Counted from the stretch's first letter, positions 52,435 through 63,674 are shown. The stretch: 64,000 bases of DNA from Aquiluna borgnonia (GCF_013283855.1 NZ_CP054056.1:496001-560000), one strand, 5' to 3'. Program-made: numbers and translations. The notes: generated by a model from the sequence alone, not told the origin.

Positions 52435-55013
52435 TGCAACTCTTCAGGCTTGAATTCGAATGATTCGATTCTGAGTGTTTCAGATTCCCGCAGCTCAAGC
52501 TCAGAGATCTTGCCCACAGCCTTGAGGTCCTCAGCGAGAGCCTGGAGCGTGGCAGGTCCGGCCAAGACGACTCTGTCGAGCTCTGCCTTCATAGAAACCT
52601 TGGCATCGGATTTGGTTTTGCGAATCATGACCAGGGTCTCAGACGCCAGCTTCATTAGGGTTGCGTCTTGGAATCCAACCTCGTCCCTGGAGGGCCATGG
52701 CGATAGGTGGACGCTTCCTTCTTGCCACCAGCTCCATACCTCTTCGGCTGCGAACGGGATGAACGGAGCGAACAGTCTCACCAAGATGGAGAGAGCTTCG
52801 CGCAGCGCGATCACCGCAGAGCCAACGGCCTGCGGGGTTTGATCTCCACTTGCATAGGCACGTTCCTTGACTAGCTCGAGGTAATCGTCGGTAAAGGTCC
52901 AGAAGAAGGTTTCGGTGGTTTCAAGCGCCTTGGTGTGATCGTAGTTTTCAAACGCCTGTGTTGCCACCTGAACAACTTCGGCCAGGGCTGCCAGCATGGC
53001 CTGGTCCACTGGTTCTGAAACCTCAGTGATCCCCTCTGGTAGTTCAAAACTCAGGGCGAAGCGGCCGGCATTCAGTAGCTTGTTGGCGAGGCGACGGCCA
53101 ATCTTCATCTGTCCCTCGTCGAAGGCTGCGTCAGTTCCCAGCCTCGCGCTGGCGGCCCAGTAACGAACCGCATCGGAGCCGTGGGTTTCCAAAAGTTCAT
53201 TGGGAACCACGACGTTGCCCTTGGACTTAGACATTTTCTTTCGGTCCGGATCGAGAATCCAACCCGAAATTGCGGCGTTCTTCCAGGGTAAGACTCCGTG
53301 CTCAAGCTCGCTTCTCAACAGCGTTGAGAACAGCCAGGTTCTAATGATGTCTTGACCCTGCGGCCTCAGATCAAACGGGAAGACTCGGTCGAACTTCTCT
53401 TGGTCGAATAGCCAACCGCCGGCCAGCTGGGGGGTCAGCGACGAAGTCGCCCAAGTGTCCATGATGTCCACTTCGCCTACGAATCCATTTGGCTTACCGC
53501 GCTGCTCCTCAGTGAATCCAGCTGGAACATCACTGCTTGGGTCAACCGGCAGCTGTTCTAGGGTCGGAGCGATTCGGTTGTCAAACTTAGGGTTGCCGTC
53601 TGAATCAAGCTCATACCAAACCGGAATCGGGACACCAAAGAATCGCTGCCTAGAGATCAACCAGTCTCCATTTAGGCCGTTAATCCAGTCCTCCAGGCGA
53701 ACTCGCATGAACGATGGGTGGAATTGCAGCTCTCGACCATTTTCGATTAGCGATTTTGAAAGCTTTTCGTCCTTGCCGCCATTTGTGATGTACCACTGGC
53801 GAGTGGAGACGATTTCCAATGGCTTATCACCCTTTTCAAAGAACTTCACCGGGTGCTGGATCGGCTTGGCATCCCCGATCATTTCACCGGAAGCCTTGAG
53901 GGCTTCGACTAGAAGTTCTTTGGCGGTGAACACAGTCTTGCCCGCTAGCTCCTGGTAGAGGCTGGGGTTTTTGCTGTTGGCAATCACATCGGGAGCCTCA
54001 GAGATGATACGGCCGTCAAACCCAATAATGGCCCGGTTAGGGAGATTGAGCTCACGCCACCAGATCACGTCCGTGACGTCACCGAAGGTGCAGATCATCG
54101 CGATTCCAGAACCCTTGTCCTTCTGGGCCAGGTGGTGGGCAAGAATCGGGACCTCAACTCCAAACAGCGGGGTCTTGGCAGTTTTCCCAAAAAGTGGTTG
54201 GTAGCGCTCATCGTCAGGGTGGGCTACCAGGGCCACACAGGCTGGAATCAGTTCTGGTCTGGTGGTTTCAATAAAGATGGGGCCTTCTGGGCCCTCGAAA
54301 ACAATTCGGTGGTAAGCACCGGGCATCTCACGGTCTTCAAGTTCTGCTTGAGCGACCGCGGTGCGGAATGTCACGTCCCAGAGCGTAGGTGCCATGGATT
54401 GGTATGCCTCACCGCGGGCAAGGTTATTCAAAAATGCGGCCTGGGAAACTTTCTGGGCCTGGTTGGAAATAGTTCGGTAGCTCTGGGCCCAGTCAACCGA
54501 CAGTCCCAGGTTGCGCCATAGGTTCTCGAATGCCTTTTCGTCTTCCTCGGTTAGCTTTTCGCAAAGCTTAATGAAGTTAGCCCTGGAAATTGGGAGCTGG
54601 TCGGCAGCCTTGGAGCTCTTGTTGTCCCCGCCCTCATAGGGAGGGGTGAAGTCTTTGACGTAGGGAAGGGTTGGATCGCAGCGGACTCCGTAGTAGTTCT
54701 GAACGCGGCGCTCGGTAGGCAGGCCATTGTCGTCCCAGCCCATCGGGTAAAAGACGTCTTTGCCGCGCATTCTCTGAAAACGTGCAACAACATCGGTGTG
54801 GGTGTAGCTGAAAACGTGACCGACGTGCAGTGAACCGGAGGCCGTTGGTGGGGGAGTGTCGATAGAAAAAACATTGGCTTTTGGCGCTTCAGCATCGAAG
54901 GCGTAGACCTTGGAGGCCTCCCAGCTCGGGACCCATTTCTGCTCCAGGCCATCAACGGTGGCCTTGTCTGGGATCGTGGCTGGCCTAAGCGGCTGGGGTT
55001 TGTTTGCGTTCAC
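52431..55013 (-). CDS. valS: Valyl-tRNA synthetase
   Basis: The 860-residue class I synthetase has the HIGH-type motif PPPTASGSLHVGHVFSYTHTD and KMSKSKGNVVVP. The GMGWDDNGLPTERR-like segment (YPMGWDDNGLPTERRVQ) is typical of the bacterial subtype found in actinobacteria and alphaproteobacteria. An editing domain lies between the motifs. The C-terminal region is short, without the long coiled-coil of other ValS types. The start is GTG at 55013. It diverges from ileS by 67 bp, a space too short for a T-box. Confidence 0.95.
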   Translation of the reverse strand: MNANKPQPLRPATIPDKATVDGLEQKWVPSWEASKVYAFDAEAPKANVFSIDTPPPTASGSLHVGHVFSYTHTDVVARFQRMRGKDVFYPMGWDDNGLPTERRVQNYYGVRCDPTLPYVKDFTPPYEGGDNKSSKAADQLPISRANFIKLCEKLTEEDEKAFENLWRNLGLSVDWAQSYRTISNQAQKVSQAAFLNNLARGEAYQSMAPTLWDVTFRTAVAQAELEDREMPGAYHRIVFEGPEGPIFIETTRPELIPACVALVAHPDDERYQPLFGKTAKTPLFGVEVPILAHHLAQKDKGSGIAMICTFGDVTDVIWWRELNLPNRAIIGFDGRIISEAPDVIANSKNPSLYQELAGKTVFTAKELLVEALKASGEMIGDAKPIQHPVKFFEKGDKPLEIVSTRQWYITNGGKDEKLSKSLIENGRELQFHPSFMRVRLEDWINGLNGDWLISRQRFFGVPIPVWYELDSDGNPKFDNRIAPTLEQLPVDPSSDVPAGFTEEQRGKPNGFVGEVDIMDTWATSSLTPQLAGGWLFDQEKFDRVFPFDLRPQGQDIIRTWLFSTLLRSELEHGVLPWKNAAISGWILDPDRKKMSKSKGNVVVPNELLETHGSDAVRYWAASARLGTDAAFDEGQMKIGRRLANKLLNAGRFALSFELPEGITEVSEPVDQAMLAALAEVVQVATQAFENYDHTKALETTETFFWTFTDDYLELVKERAYASGDQTPQAVGSAVIALREALSILVRLFAPFIPFAAEEVWSWWQEGSVHLSPWPSRDEVGFQDATLMKLASETLVMIRKTKSDAKVSMKAELDRVVLAGPATLQALAEDLKAVGKISELELRESETLRIESFEFKPEELQ

Positions 55014-55080
55014 GTGAATAGTCTCCGAGTTCCAAGGCTCTAGATTAACATTGTTAAGTTCGTGAAGCTCCCCGAAAGCC

Positions 55081-58000
55081 GTGATGTATCCAAAGCATTC
55101 AGACCGCCCTGAGGGCCCCGTCGCCTCGCCATCTTTCCCAAAACTTGAGGAAGAGGTGCTTGCCTATTGGGCGAAGGATGATACTTTCCAAGCTTCCATT
55201 GACCAGCGAGCAGCAGCGGATGCTCCAGAATTCGTTTTTTACGACGGCCCCCCTTTTGCTAACGGCTTGCCGCACTATGGACACCTGCTAACCGGCTACA
55301 CCAAAGACCTGGTTCCCCGCTACCAAACCATGCGCGGCAATCGCGTGGAGCGTCGTTTCGGCTGGGACACACACGGACTCCCTGCCGAGGTTGAGGCCGA
55401 ACGTCTTCTGGGCATTTCCGGTAGACCCGAGATTGAACGCTTCGGAGTGGCCAAGTTCAATGAGTTTTGTAAGACATCGGTTCTGAAATACACCCAGGAC
55501 TGGCGCAGCTACGTGACTCGTCAGGCGCGGTGGGTTGATTTTGACAACGACTACAAGACGCTAGACACCAACTACACCGAAAGTGTCCTCTGGGCCTTCA
55601 AGGAACTCCACAACAAGGGTCTGATTTACGAGGGCTTCAAAGTTCTGGCTTACTGCTGGAGATGTGAAACACCGCTGTCCAATCACGAGCTGCGCATGGA
55701 CGATGAGGTCTATAAAAACCGCCAGGATCAGTCCGTGAGCGTCACCTTCCCAATCACAGCGCCAGGCCACGAACTCGATGGGGTGAACCTGGTTGCATGG
55801 ACCACAACGCCCTGGACGCTACCGACTAACTTTGCCCTGGCTGTCGGCCCAGAAATTGAGTACGCAGTTGTCTCAGATGCAGCGGGTGAGAAGCGCTACC
55901 TGATGGCGAGCAAGCTAATTGGGGGTTACGCCAAGGAGCTTGGCTACCAGAGCGCTGAGGAGCTCACTGCTCAGATTTCGAGTCGTTACCTCGGCAAGGA
56001 CCTTGGGGGTCTTCGTTACGAACGAATTTTTGATTTTTACGCGAACCCAGAACTGTTTGATGTCCAAAATGCCTGGCAAGTTTTGGTCGCTGACTACGTT
56101 GCGGATTCCGATGGAACTGGAATTGTTCACCAGGCACCTGCGTATGGTGAAGACGACCAGAACGTTTGCCAGGCCGCTGGCATCCCGACTTATGTTTCCA
56201 TCAACGAGCGGGGTCAATTCAACTCGGTCGTGGGGCCTTATGAGGGCCAGCATGTTTTTGACGCCAATAAGCCCATCACGCAAGACCTAAAGGCCATGGG
56301 TCGCCTGCTGCGTCAGGCATCCTACGAGCACAGCTACCCGCACTGCTATCGCTGCAAAAACCCTCTGATCTACAAGGCGGTTTCCTCCTGGTTCGTGCAG
56401 ACCACGAAGCTCCGTGATCGCATGTTGGAGCTGAATCAGCAGATCAACTGGGTACCGGAGCACACTAAAAATGGCAGCTTTGGCAAGTGGCTAGAAAATG
56501 TGCGGGACTGGGCGATTTCCAGAAACCGTTTCTGGGGTGCTCCGATTCCGGTATGGAAGTCCGACGACCCGAACTACCCGAGAATCGATGTTTACGGTTC
56601 GATGGAAGAGCTGGAGCGCGACTTCGGCGTTAGGCCGAGTGACTTCCACCGTCCGGTGATTGATGAGCTGGTCAGACCAAACCCAGATGACCCAACCGGA
56701 AGATCGATGATGCGCCGCGTGCCTGAGGTTTTGGACTGCTGGTTCGAGTCCGGGTCGATGCCATTCGCCCAGGTGCACTATCCCTTTGAAAACCAGGATT
56801 GGTTTGACTCCCACTTCCCTGGGGATTTCATCGTGGAGTACGTGGGACAAACCAGAGGTTGGTTCTACACCCTGCACGTTTTAGCAACGGCGCTTTTTGA
56901 TCGCCCAGCATTCAAAAACGCCATCAGCCACGGCATCGTGCTTGGTAACGACGGCCAGAAAATGTCCAAGTCACTGCGCAACTACCCAGACGTCAATGAG
57001 GTTTTCAATCGCGACGGCTCGGATGCCATGCGCTGGTTCCTGATGTCGAGTCCTATCTTGCGCGGTGGCAACCTGTCTGTCACCGAGCAAGGTATTCGCG
57101 AGGGGGTGCGTCAGGCGCTACTGCCGCTGTGGAACAGCTACTACTTCTTTGGCCTCTACGCCAACGCCGCTGGCTACGAGGCCAGCCCTTCGGTTGGGTC
57201 CCAGCAGCTGTTGGATCGTTACATTCTCGCGAAGACCAGGCAGTTGATTTCAGACGTCCAGGCGGATCTGGATCTATTTGACAGCTATCAGGCCTCGGCG
57301 AAGGTGAGAGATTTTGCAGAGGTCCTCACGAACTGGTACGTGAGGCGCTCCAGGGATCGCTTCTGGGAGGGTGACCGCGATGCGTTTGACACCCTCTACA
57401 CAGTTCTGGAGGCGGTTTTCCGCGTGGTGGCTCCTCTGCTTCCGCTTATTTCCGAGGAGATGTGGCGCGGTCTGACCGGAAGTCGTTCGGTTCACCTCGA
57501 AAGCTGGCCGGATTTCAGAGAGTTCCCGCAGGACGATCAATTGGTTGCCGACATGGATGCAATTAGAGAGGCGGCATCGGTGTCGCTAGCCTTGCGAAAG
57601 CAAGCTGGCCTTAGAGTCCGTTTGCCGCTCAGTGAGCTAACCATCGCAACGCCAAATTCAAAGACTCTCGGTCAGTACAGCGACCTAATTGCCGAGGAAT
57701 TGAACGTAAAGCAAGTTTCTGTTGTCACGGCAAGCGAGGAAGTTGCAGCGCAATTTGGGCTGAGCAAGTCGCTAACCGTAAACGCCAGAGCTCTTGGTCC
57801 TCGGGTGGGCAGTGAAGTTCAGCGAATCATCAGGGAGGCGAAAGCCGGCAACTGGAGCCAAAAGGGCGAAGCGATTGTTGTTGATGGAACAGAGCTATTC
57901 GAGGGTGAATTTGAACTCAACCTGGTGGCATCGAACAGCTCCGCAGAAAGTGCGGTTGGTGTTACTTCGCAGGGCTTTGTGCTGCTAAATCTCGGGTTGA

Positions 58001-58266
58001 CCTCAGAACTTTTGGCAGAGGGGTTGGCCCGCGATGCGATTCGTCACATTCAGCAGGCTCGCAAGGATGCCGGTCTGGATGTTTCGGACCGAATCGCGCT
58101 AAAACTAACGGCAGACACCGAGTCGGTTGATGCTCTTGAGGCGCATCGAAACTTTATTGCTAGCGAGACCTTGGCCACCGAGTTTGAAATCCTTCCCGGT
58201 GAGGTGATCACGGACCTAACCGTGGGAGATTCCGGCAAGATTCAGATTGAACTTTCCAAAAAGTGA
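55081..58266 (+). CDS. ileS: Isoleucyl-tRNA synthetase
   Basis: At 1061 residues this is the long, actinobacterial or eukaryote-like IleS type. Motifs are [20 protein letters not shown] and [13 protein letters not shown]. The editing domain carries [19 protein letters not shown]. The C-terminal part includes the anticodon-binding and the extended domain. ATG at 55084 is an alternative start. The stop overlaps the folC GTG start (ATG-like coupling through GTGA). Eukaryote-like IleS is the type linked to mupirocin resistance. Confidence 0.96.
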   Translation: MMYPKHSDRPEGPVASPSFPKLEEEVLAYWAKDDTFQASIDQRAAADAPEFVFYDGPPFANGLPHYGHLLTGYTKDLVPRYQTMRGNRVERRFGWDTHGLPAEVEAERLLGISGRPEIERFGVAKFNEFCKTSVLKYTQDWRSYVTRQARWVDFDNDYKTLDTNYTESVLWAFKELHNKGLIYEGFKVLAYCWRCETPLSNHELRMDDEVYKNRQDQSVSVTFPITAPGHELDGVNLVAWTTTPWTLPTNFALAVGPEIEYAVVSDAAGEKRYLMASKLIGGYAKELGYQSAEELTAQISSRYLGKDLGGLRYERIFDFYANPELFDVQNAWQVLVADYVADSDGTGIVHQAPAYGEDDQNVCQAAGIPTYVSINERGQFNSVVGPYEGQHVFDANKPITQDLKAMGRLLRQASYEHSYPHCYRCKNPLIYKAVSSWFVQTTKLRDRMLELNQQINWVPEHTKNGSFGKWLENVRDWAISRNRFWGAPIPVWKSDDPNYPRIDVYGSMEELERDFGVRPSDFHRPVIDELVRPNPDDPTGRSMMRRVPEVLDCWFESGSMPFAQVHYPFENQDWFDSHFPGDFIVEYVGQTRGWFYTLHVLATALFDRPAFKNAISHGIVLGNDGQKMSKSLRNYPDVNEVFNRDGSDAMRWFLMSSPILRGGNLSVTEQGIREGVRQALLPLWNSYYFFGLYANAAGYEASPSVGSQQLLDRYILAKTRQLISDVQADLDLFDSYQASAKVRDFAEVLTNWYVRRSRDRFWEGDRDAFDTLYTVLEAVFRVVAPLLPLISEEMWRGLTGSRSVHLESWPDFREFPQDDQLVADMDAIREAASVSLALRKQAGLRVRLPLSELTIATPNSKTLGQYSDLIAEELNVKQVSVVTASEEVAAQFGLSKSLTVNARALGPRVGSEVQRIIREAKAGNWSQKGEAIVVDGTELFEGEFELNLVASNSSAESAVGVTSQGFVLLNLGLTSELLAEGLARDAIRHIQQARKDAGLDVSDRIALKLTADTESVDALEAHRNFIASETLATEFEILPGEVITDLTVGDSGKIQIELSKK

Positions 58267-59594
58267 GCAGCGAACTAGATCACATTCTGGCGGAGCTCTA
58301 CGCTCGCCAGCCAGAACAGCATGTCCGGCCCCGGCTTGAGCCGACCAAGCGCTTGGTTGAACTCATGGGGGATCCGCAGCGCAACTATGGAATCATCCAC
58401 ATCACAGGCACTAATGGAAAGACTTCGACCGCACGGATCATTGAGCGCATTCTTCGCGAGCACGGGTTGCGAACTGGACGCCTCACATCACCGCACCTGG
58501 TCTCCTTCAACGAGCGAATTGCCCTGGACGGTGAGCCGGTTTCAGACGAGTTTTTAGTTGATACTTACCGCGATAACAAGCCTCTGATGGAGTTTGTCGA
58601 TCGAGAACTGAGCGAGCAGGGCGAGGTCCCACTTACATTCTTTGAGGCTTTTACCGCACTGGCGTTCCAGCTGTTTTCCGATGCCCCAATTGATGTCCTG
58701 GTGCTCGAGGTCGGCATGGGTGGGGAATGGGATGCTACCAATGTCGCAGATGCGGATGTGGCGGTCTTCACCTCAATCGACCTGGACCACCAGAAATCTC
58801 TCGGCTCGACGGTTGAGGAAATTGCTACAACCAAGGCTGGGATCATAAAACCCAACTCGCTGGTGGTTTCCTCAAGTCAATATCCCGGCGTCACCGAGGT
58901 TCTCAAATCTAGGGCTCCAGAGCTAAAACTTTCTGGGGCGGATTTTGGCGTCAGTGAGATATCCGCAGATGGCTTTGGCACGAGATTCTCCGTTCAAGGA
59001 TTAGCCAACGAGTATCCACTTATTTGGATGCCGATAATCGGGCATCACCAAGCCCAGAACGCCGCGACGGCTATCGCTGCGGTTGAGCTGTTCCTAGGCG
59101 AGGGAAATCGCCCAATCGCCGATGAGGTTTTACGCGCTGCCATGGCCGATGCGGTCAGCCCAGGGCGTCTTCAGGTGGTCAGCAAGGACCCCCTGATCGT
59201 TCTTGACGGAGCTCACAACCCAGCAGGTGTCAGAAGTCTTAACCAGGCGATTGAGCAGCACTTTGGCTCCCCGGTCAGACTTGGCTTGGTTGCCATGCTC
59301 TCCGATAAGGACCTCTCGGGTTCGGTTGCCGAATTGGCAAAAACTTTTGACCGAGTAGTTTGCACGAGCCCTCGGTCGCCACGGGGCCTTCCGGCCGGTG
59401 AACTTGCGTCTTACTTTGAAGAGTACGGGGTCGAGGTGATCGCGCAAGAGAGTGATCCGGCTGCCGCATTCAATTTGGCGTCTAGGCTTGCCAGCGAGGA
59501 TAAGGCTGCACTTTTTGTTACGGGTTCGCTCTACCTCATTGGAGATGTACTGGCGGAAATCCAGTCGCAGAGGGAGATTGACGATGAAGAGTAG
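58263..59594 (+). CDS. folC: Folylpolyglutamate synthase / dihydrofolate synthase
   Basis: This 443-residue Mur-ligase family enzyme adds glutamate to folates. The P-loop is [14 protein letters not shown], followed by [28 protein letters not shown] and the C-terminal [14 protein letters not shown]. The start is GTG at 58263, overlapping the ileS stop. The 3' end overlaps the DUF4233 gene by 11 bp. The string ileS-folC-DUF4233-ndk is a conserved actinobacterial order. Confidence 0.95.
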   Translation: MSSELDHILAELYARQPEQHVRPRLEPTKRLVELMGDPQRNYGIIHITGTNGKTSTARIIERILREHGLRTGRLTSPHLVSFNERIALDGEPVSDEFLVDTYRDNKPLMEFVDRELSEQGEVPLTFFEAFTALAFQLFSDAPIDVLVLEVGMGGEWDATNVADADVAVFTSIDLDHQKSLGSTVEEIATTKAGIIKPNSLVVSSSQYPGVTEVLKSRAPELKLSGADFGVSEISADGFGTRFSVQGLANEYPLIWMPIIGHHQAQNAATAIAAVELFLGEGNRPIADEVLRAAMADAVSPGRLQVVSKDPLIVLDGAHNPAGVRSLNQAIEQHFGSPVRLGLVAMLSDKDLSGSVAELAKTFDRVVCTSPRSPRGLPAGELASYFEEYGVEVIAQESDPAAAFNLASRLASEDKAALFVTGSLYLIGDVLAEIQSQREIDDEE

Positions 59595-59961
59595 ATCTTC
59601 TAAGCGGACTTTGGCGTCCATCGTGCTGGGCTTTGAATCATTTGCCGCATTCTTTGCAACACTTTCCGCCTTTGGGTTGCGGGTGGCCGACGTTGAGGTG
59701 GTTTGGGCCATCGGCCTAACTGTTTCGATTCTTATGATTCTGACCCCAGGTCTGCTCCGCTTTGAGTGGGGATACCTGGTGGGCTGGGCGCTGCAGATAG
59801 CGATGCTAATCTCGGGTTTTTGGCTGTGGGGAATGTTTTTTGTCGGCGCGATCCTGACCGGACTTTGGATTTGGGCGCTGGTAGCCGGTGAGACAATCGA
59901 CCGGGCGAGGCAGAAATACTTTGAGCAGCAGAACACTCAAGAGAACGAACAGGAGCAGTAA
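59584..59961 (+). CDS. DUF4233 membrane protein
   Basis: The 125-residue protein has four hydrophobic segments (LASIVLGFESFAAFFATLSA, WAIGLTVSILMILTPGLL, GWALQIAMLISGFW, MFFVGAILTGLWIWALVAG) and an acidic Gln/Glu-rich tail. Its length and its place between folC and ndk match DUF4233. I choose ATG at 59584 ([12 protein letters not shown]) with an 11-bp overlap with folC. A start at 59452 would overlap folC by over 140 bp. Function is unknown. Confidence 0.88.
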   Translation: MKSRSSKRTLASIVLGFESFAAFFATLSAFGLRVADVEVVWAIGLTVSILMILTPGLLRFEWGYLVGWALQIAMLISGFWLWGMFFVGAILTGLWIWALVAGETIDRARQKYFEQQNTQENEQEQ

Positions 59962-60371
59962 TGTCCGAATCAACCTTGGTTCTAATCAAGCCTGATGGAG
60001 TTCGCCGAAACCTCATCGGAGAGATAATCCGTCGCTGTGAGGCGAAGGGCTATGTCGTTGCTGAGCTCAAGAAAATTACTCCTACTCGCGAGCTACTGGC
60101 CGCTCACTATGCCGAGCACGAGGGCAAGGTTTTTTACGAGCCGCTAATGGAATTCATGCTCTCGGGCGATGTGGTTGCAATCAGGCTCACCGGTCACCGT
60201 GTGATCGAGGGATTCAGATCAATCGCTGGAGCAACCGACCCAACCGTTGCCGCGGCTGGAACTATTCGTGGCGACCTGAGTCGAGACTGGGGCACCAAGG
60301 TCGTGCAAAACCTGGTTCACGGTTCGGATTCAGTGGAATCTGCGCAGCGCGAGCTAGCTCTCTGGTTCTAA
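59961..60371 (+). CDS. ndk: Nucleoside diphosphate kinase
   Basis: The 136-residue kinase balances nucleoside triphosphates. It shows LVLIKPDGVRRNLIGEII at the N-terminus and the active His in NLVHGSDSVESAQREL. The ATG shares its A with the DUF4233 TAA stop. The stop overlaps the convergent VKOR gene by four bases. Length is normal. Confidence 0.97.
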   Translation: MSESTLVLIKPDGVRRNLIGEIIRRCEAKGYVVAELKKITPTRELLAAHYAEHEGKVFYEPLMEFMLSGDVVAIRLTGHRVIEGFRSIAGATDPTVAAAGTIRGDLSRDWGTKVVQNLVHGSDSVESAQRELALWF

Positions 60372-60958
60372 AAGAGCGTGGGCCAAAAGTCCCAGAAGTG
60401 CACCAGAATAAGGCCAACCAGCACCAGGTAGTTCAATAGTGCAAGTACCCAGCTCCACTCGTACATGGCTTGACCGGCCGACATAAATCGAGTGGTTAGG
60501 TAGCCCTCTTTGAGGTTGTGGGAAAGAGACACCCAAAACAGCGGAATCGTGGCCGTCCACGCCACCATGCAGTAAAGGCAAAGCGATCCGATGTCGTAAA
60601 CGCTCTGTAGGAAGAGCCAGTGAACAAAAACCATGGCGAGAGTCACGCCGCCGAGGAACAAATTCCAGAACCACGGCTTAAATTGCGCCCCAGCCAGAAT
60701 GGCAAAGCCAACTACCACCGGTGCGAAAAATGCCGCGATTCCAATTAGCGGGTTTGGGAAACCGAAGAGGGCGGCCTGTTCGCTCAGCATGACCGATTTG
60801 CAGCTGATAAACGGGCTAATGTCACAGGCCGTTGCGGCCTCGGGGTTCGCTGCCACGTGAATTCGCTCGAGGGTCAGCCCGAAACTGGCAATCCAGCCCA
60901 GGATGCCTGTAAAAATCAGCGTAATTGGAAATACCACAGACGCATTATCCCATTTCAT
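60368..60958 (-). CDS. Vitamin K epoxide reductase family protein
   Basis: The 196-residue membrane protein has five hydrophobic segments. VKOR features are the loop cysteine pair (TACDISPFISCKSVML) and the active-site CXXC in SLCLYCMVAWTATIPLF. It probably regenerates disulfide-forming oxidants outside the membrane using menaquinone. The start is ATG 60958 (MKWDNASVVFP). ATG 60973 is also possible. Upstream in-frame sequence to 61171 overlaps rne and is not plausible coding sequence. No fused DsbA-like domain is present. Confidence 0.88.
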   Translation of the reverse strand: MKWDNASVVFPITLIFTGILGWIASFGLTLERIHVAANPEAATACDISPFISCKSVMLSEQAALFGFPNPLIGIAAFFAPVVVGFAILAGAQFKPWFWNLFLGGVTLAMVFVHWLFLQSVYDIGSLCLYCMVAWTATIPLFWVSLSHNLKEGYLTTRFMSAGQAMYEWSWVLALLNYLVLVGLILVHFWDFWPTLF

Positions 60959-61114
60959 GCTCAAAGCTGTCATACTGGTAGCAGATGCGGACACACTCGC
61001 ATCAAAGGTTTGGTTGAACATTAAGGTTCGACACTTATAGGTTTCGACCCCGGTTGCGGCTAGGGTCACGAGAGCAGCTCCAGATGTGTGTGTTGTGGAG
61101 CCTAAGGTTAGAAA

Positions 61115-62989
61115 TTGCCAAAGAAAAAAGAAGAGCCAGCCAAACCACTGGCAACCCAGCTGATTTTCCAAGCTCCGGATCTGCCCACACCTAAGGTAAA
61201 CCCGCGCAGCGGCAAGCTTGCCGTTGAAGAGGAAAAGCCCCCGGTTGAACCTAAGGCCAAGCCAGTCAGGCAGCAGAAGGAACGTCCTGCCAAGCAGGAA
61301 AAAACCGGCGCTGAAGAGGAAAAGGAAAAGGACACCGGATCAACTCGGGTTGACGCCAAACGTCAGCGCAGACGTGATTCGCGAGATTCCTCCAGGCGTC
61401 GAAGCTCTGTTACAGAGTCGGAGTTTTTGGCCAGGCGCGAATCGGTTGACCGCACCATGGTGGTTCGAGAAAAAGACGATCGAATTCAAATTGGTGTGCT
61501 GGAAGACGGCATGCTGGTTGAGCACTACGTCGCTGAAAGCCAGGGCGGGTCACTAATCGGCAATGTCTACCTTGGTAAGGTCCAAAATGTTTTGCCCTCC
61601 ATGGAAGCGGCCTTCGTTGACATCGGCAGGGGTCGCAACGCCGTGCTTTACTCGGGCGAGGTGGACTGGGAGGCCGCCGAGACTGGTAATCAGCCCAGGC
61701 GCATTGAACTCGCGCTCAAGTCTGGCGATCAGGTTTTGGTGCAGGTAACCAAGGATCCCGTTGGTCAAAAGGGTGCTCGACTCACCTCCCAGGTTTCGCT
61801 GCCCGGACGCTTTTTGGTCTACGTACCGGGTGGAAATATGTCCGGAATCTCCAGAAAGCTTCCCGAGGGTGAGCGTCAGCGTCTAAAGCAGATCCTCAAG
61901 AACACCCTTCCAGAGGATGCTGGTGTAATTGTCCGCACGGCTGCCGAGGGAGCCAGCGAAGAGCAGCTGATTCACGATGTTGAGCGGTTGCAGGCCCAGT
62001 GGGAGAGCATCAGCGCGAAGGTTGAAAAAGGTAAGGCTCCGATGCTTTTGCACTCCGAGCCGGACCTTTTGGTGAAGATTATTCGCGATGTGTTCAACGA
62101 GGACTTCCAAAAGCTCGTGGTGTCGGGTGATTCCGCCCTGGAAACCATCCGCGAGTACCTCGAGTCAGTAGCCCCAGATTTGGTTGAGCGGCTATCACCC
62201 TTTGCCTCATCCGAAGACATTTTTGACTTCTACCGAATTGGCGATCAGATTGTGAAGGCGCTCGATCGCAAGGTTTACCTACCCTCCGGCGGCTCCCTCG
62301 TGATTGATCGGACTGAGGCGATGACCGTGGTTGATGTCAACACCGGAAAGTTCATTGGCTCGGGTGGAAATCTTGAGGAGACTGTCACCAAGAACAATCT
62401 CGAGGCAGCAGAAGAACTGGTGAGACAGCTCCGCTTGCGCGACATTGGCGGCATTGTGGTGGTCGACTTCATCGACATGATTCAGGAATCAAACCAGGAG
62501 ATGGTCCGACGTCGCTTGCTGGAGTGTCTATCTCGCGATCGAACCAAGAACCAGGTTGGCGAAATCACCTCGCTCGGCTTGGTTCAGATGACTCGTAAGA
62601 AAATCGGCGTGGGGTTATTGGAAACCTTCTCTGAGGTCTGTGACTGCTGCGCTGGACGAGGTGTTCTTATTCACAACGAACCTAGGTTCCGGATGCCAGA
62701 GCAGCAGCCTAAGCAGGGGAAGAATCGCAACAAGAAGGACAAACCTGAGGTAGTCAAAAAGGTTGTCACCCCGGAGCAAGCTGATGCATTCAAGAATGTG
62801 GTCAACAAAATTGCCCAGGCAGCACACCCAGAGGACGCGGAAGTAAAAGAGCCAGAGGGTAAGACGGAAATTCTGAACGCCGTGTTGGATTCCTTGCCGG
62901 AGCCGCAGCCAAAGGCTAAGCCAAGGCGCCGCCGGGCCAGTTCCTCCGGAGTAGTCTCACCCAGCGAATCCGCTGAGGAAAATAGCTAG
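61115..62989 (+). CDS. rne: Ribonuclease E/G family endoribonuclease
   Basis: The 624-residue protein starts with TTG at 61115. A basic Lys/Glu-rich N-terminal extension (about 100 residues) comes before the S1 domain (GNVYLGKVQNVLPSMEAAFVDI). The catalytic DNase-I-like domain has the metal aspartates in VVDVNTGKFIG and VVVDFIDM. The zinc-link cysteines are in VCDCCAGRG. The C-terminal 130 residues are charged and end in RRRRASSSG. It cleaves single-stranded RNA in decay and rRNA processing. It is shorter than the roughly 950-1000-residue proteins of mycobacteria, so interaction arms are reduced. Confidence 0.93.
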   Translation: MPKKKEEPAKPLATQLIFQAPDLPTPKVNPRSGKLAVEEEKPPVEPKAKPVRQQKERPAKQEKTGAEEEKEKDTGSTRVDAKRQRRRDSRDSSRRRSSVTESEFLARRESVDRTMVVREKDDRIQIGVLEDGMLVEHYVAESQGGSLIGNVYLGKVQNVLPSMEAAFVDIGRGRNAVLYSGEVDWEAAETGNQPRRIELALKSGDQVLVQVTKDPVGQKGARLTSQVSLPGRFLVYVPGGNMSGISRKLPEGERQRLKQILKNTLPEDAGVIVRTAAEGASEEQLIHDVERLQAQWESISAKVEKGKAPMLLHSEPDLLVKIIRDVFNEDFQKLVVSGDSALETIREYLESVAPDLVERLSPFASSEDIFDFYRIGDQIVKALDRKVYLPSGGSLVIDRTEAMTVVDVNTGKFIGSGGNLEETVTKNNLEAAEELVRQLRLRDIGGIVVVDFIDMIQESNQEMVRRRLLECLSRDRTKNQVGEITSLGLVQMTRKKIGVGLLETFSEVCDCCAGRGVLIHNEPRFRMPEQQPKQGKNRNKKDKPEVVKKVVTPEQADAFKNVVNKIAQAAHPEDAEVKEPEGKTEILNAVLDSLPEPQPKAKPRRRRASSSGVVSPSESAEENS

Positions 62990-62997
62990 GAATGTGG

Positions 62998-63026
62998 TTG
63001 ACCCCGCCCCAGATTCTTACTAGACT
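62998..63026 (+). promoter_or_regulatory. Promoter of the rplU-rpmA operon
   Basis: TTGACC (62998-63003) and TAGACT (63021-63026) are separated by exactly 17 bp, a strong housekeeping pattern. Transcription would start near 63033, leaving a leader of about 58 nt before rplU. Confidence 0.75.
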
Positions 63027-63090
63027 AGGGCGCTGTTGCCCGCGGTAATCCGATGCGGCAGAAACAAATTCCTCGATAGATAGGTTTGAA

Positions 63091-63396
63091 GTGGTCTACG
63101 CAGTTGTACGCGCTGGCGGTCGCCAGGAGAAGGTTCAGGTTGGAACCATCGTTACCATGAACCGCATTGCTGCTACCAGCGGCACCATTGAGCTTCCAGC
63201 TTTGCTGCTGGTTGACGGCGAGAAGGTAACCACTGACTCCAAGGCACTAGCCAAGGTAAAGGTCATTGCCGAGGTTCTCGACCAGACTCGCGGTCCAAAA
63301 ATCATCATTCAGAAGTACAAGAACAAGACCGGTTACAAGAAGCGTCAGGGCCACCGCCAGGACCTAACCCGTGTCCAGGTCACCGAGATCAAGTAG
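63091..63396 (+). CDS. rplU: Ribosomal protein bL21
   Basis: This 101-residue large-subunit protein shows [17 protein letters not shown] at the N-terminus and [23 protein letters not shown] at the C-terminus. Both are hallmark bL21 segments. The start is GTG at 63091. It is 10 bp upstream of rpmA and is preceded by its own strong promoter. Confidence 0.97.
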   Translation: MVYAVVRAGGRQEKVQVGTIVTMNRIAATSGTIELPALLLVDGEKVTTDSKALAKVKVIAEVLDQTRGPKIIIQKYKNKTGYKKRQGHRQDLTRVQVTEIK

Positions 63397-63406
63397 GTAG
63401 GTAGAA

Positions 63407-63658
63407 ATGGCATCCAAAAAGGGAGTTAGCTCCACCCGCAACGGTCGCGACTCGAACGCACAGCGCCTTGGCGTCAAGCGCCACGACGGCCAGGTAGTCA
63501 ACGCCGGTGAAATCTTGGTCCGCCAGCGCGGAACCCACTTCCACCCGGGAGTAAACGTTGGTCGCGGCAAGGACGACACCTTGTTTGCGCTCGCCGCAGG
63601 CTCCGTTGAGTTTGGCGCAAAGGCTGGACGCCGCGTCGTAAACGTAGTCACCCAGTAA
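63407..63658 (+). CDS. rpmA: Ribosomal protein bL27
   Basis: This 83-residue protein starts [20 protein letters not shown], the flexible N-terminus that reaches the peptidyl transferase centre. It continues [29 protein letters not shown] in the usual pattern. There is no Firmicutes-type N-terminal cleavage extension. It is followed by a terminator-like hairpin and then obgE. Confidence 0.97.
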   Translation: MASKKGVSSTRNGRDSNAQRLGVKRHDGQVVNAGEILVRQRGTHFHPGVNVGRGKDDTLFALAAGSVEFGAKAGRRVVNVVTQ

Positions 63659-63674
63659 CAAGTTTTTCTGAGGA

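Noticed and set aside
55014-55080. Possible T-box control of ileS
   Set aside because: Actinobacterial ileS genes often have T-box leaders, but only 67 bp separate ileS and valS and no T-box core sequence is present. Only a short TTAAC-ATT-GTTAA palindrome (55045-55057) is seen.
60959-61171. N-terminal extension of the VKOR protein
   Set aside because: The in-frame upstream sequence overlaps the rne start and promoter region, is low-quality coding sequence, and VKOR proteins normally begin close to the first helix.
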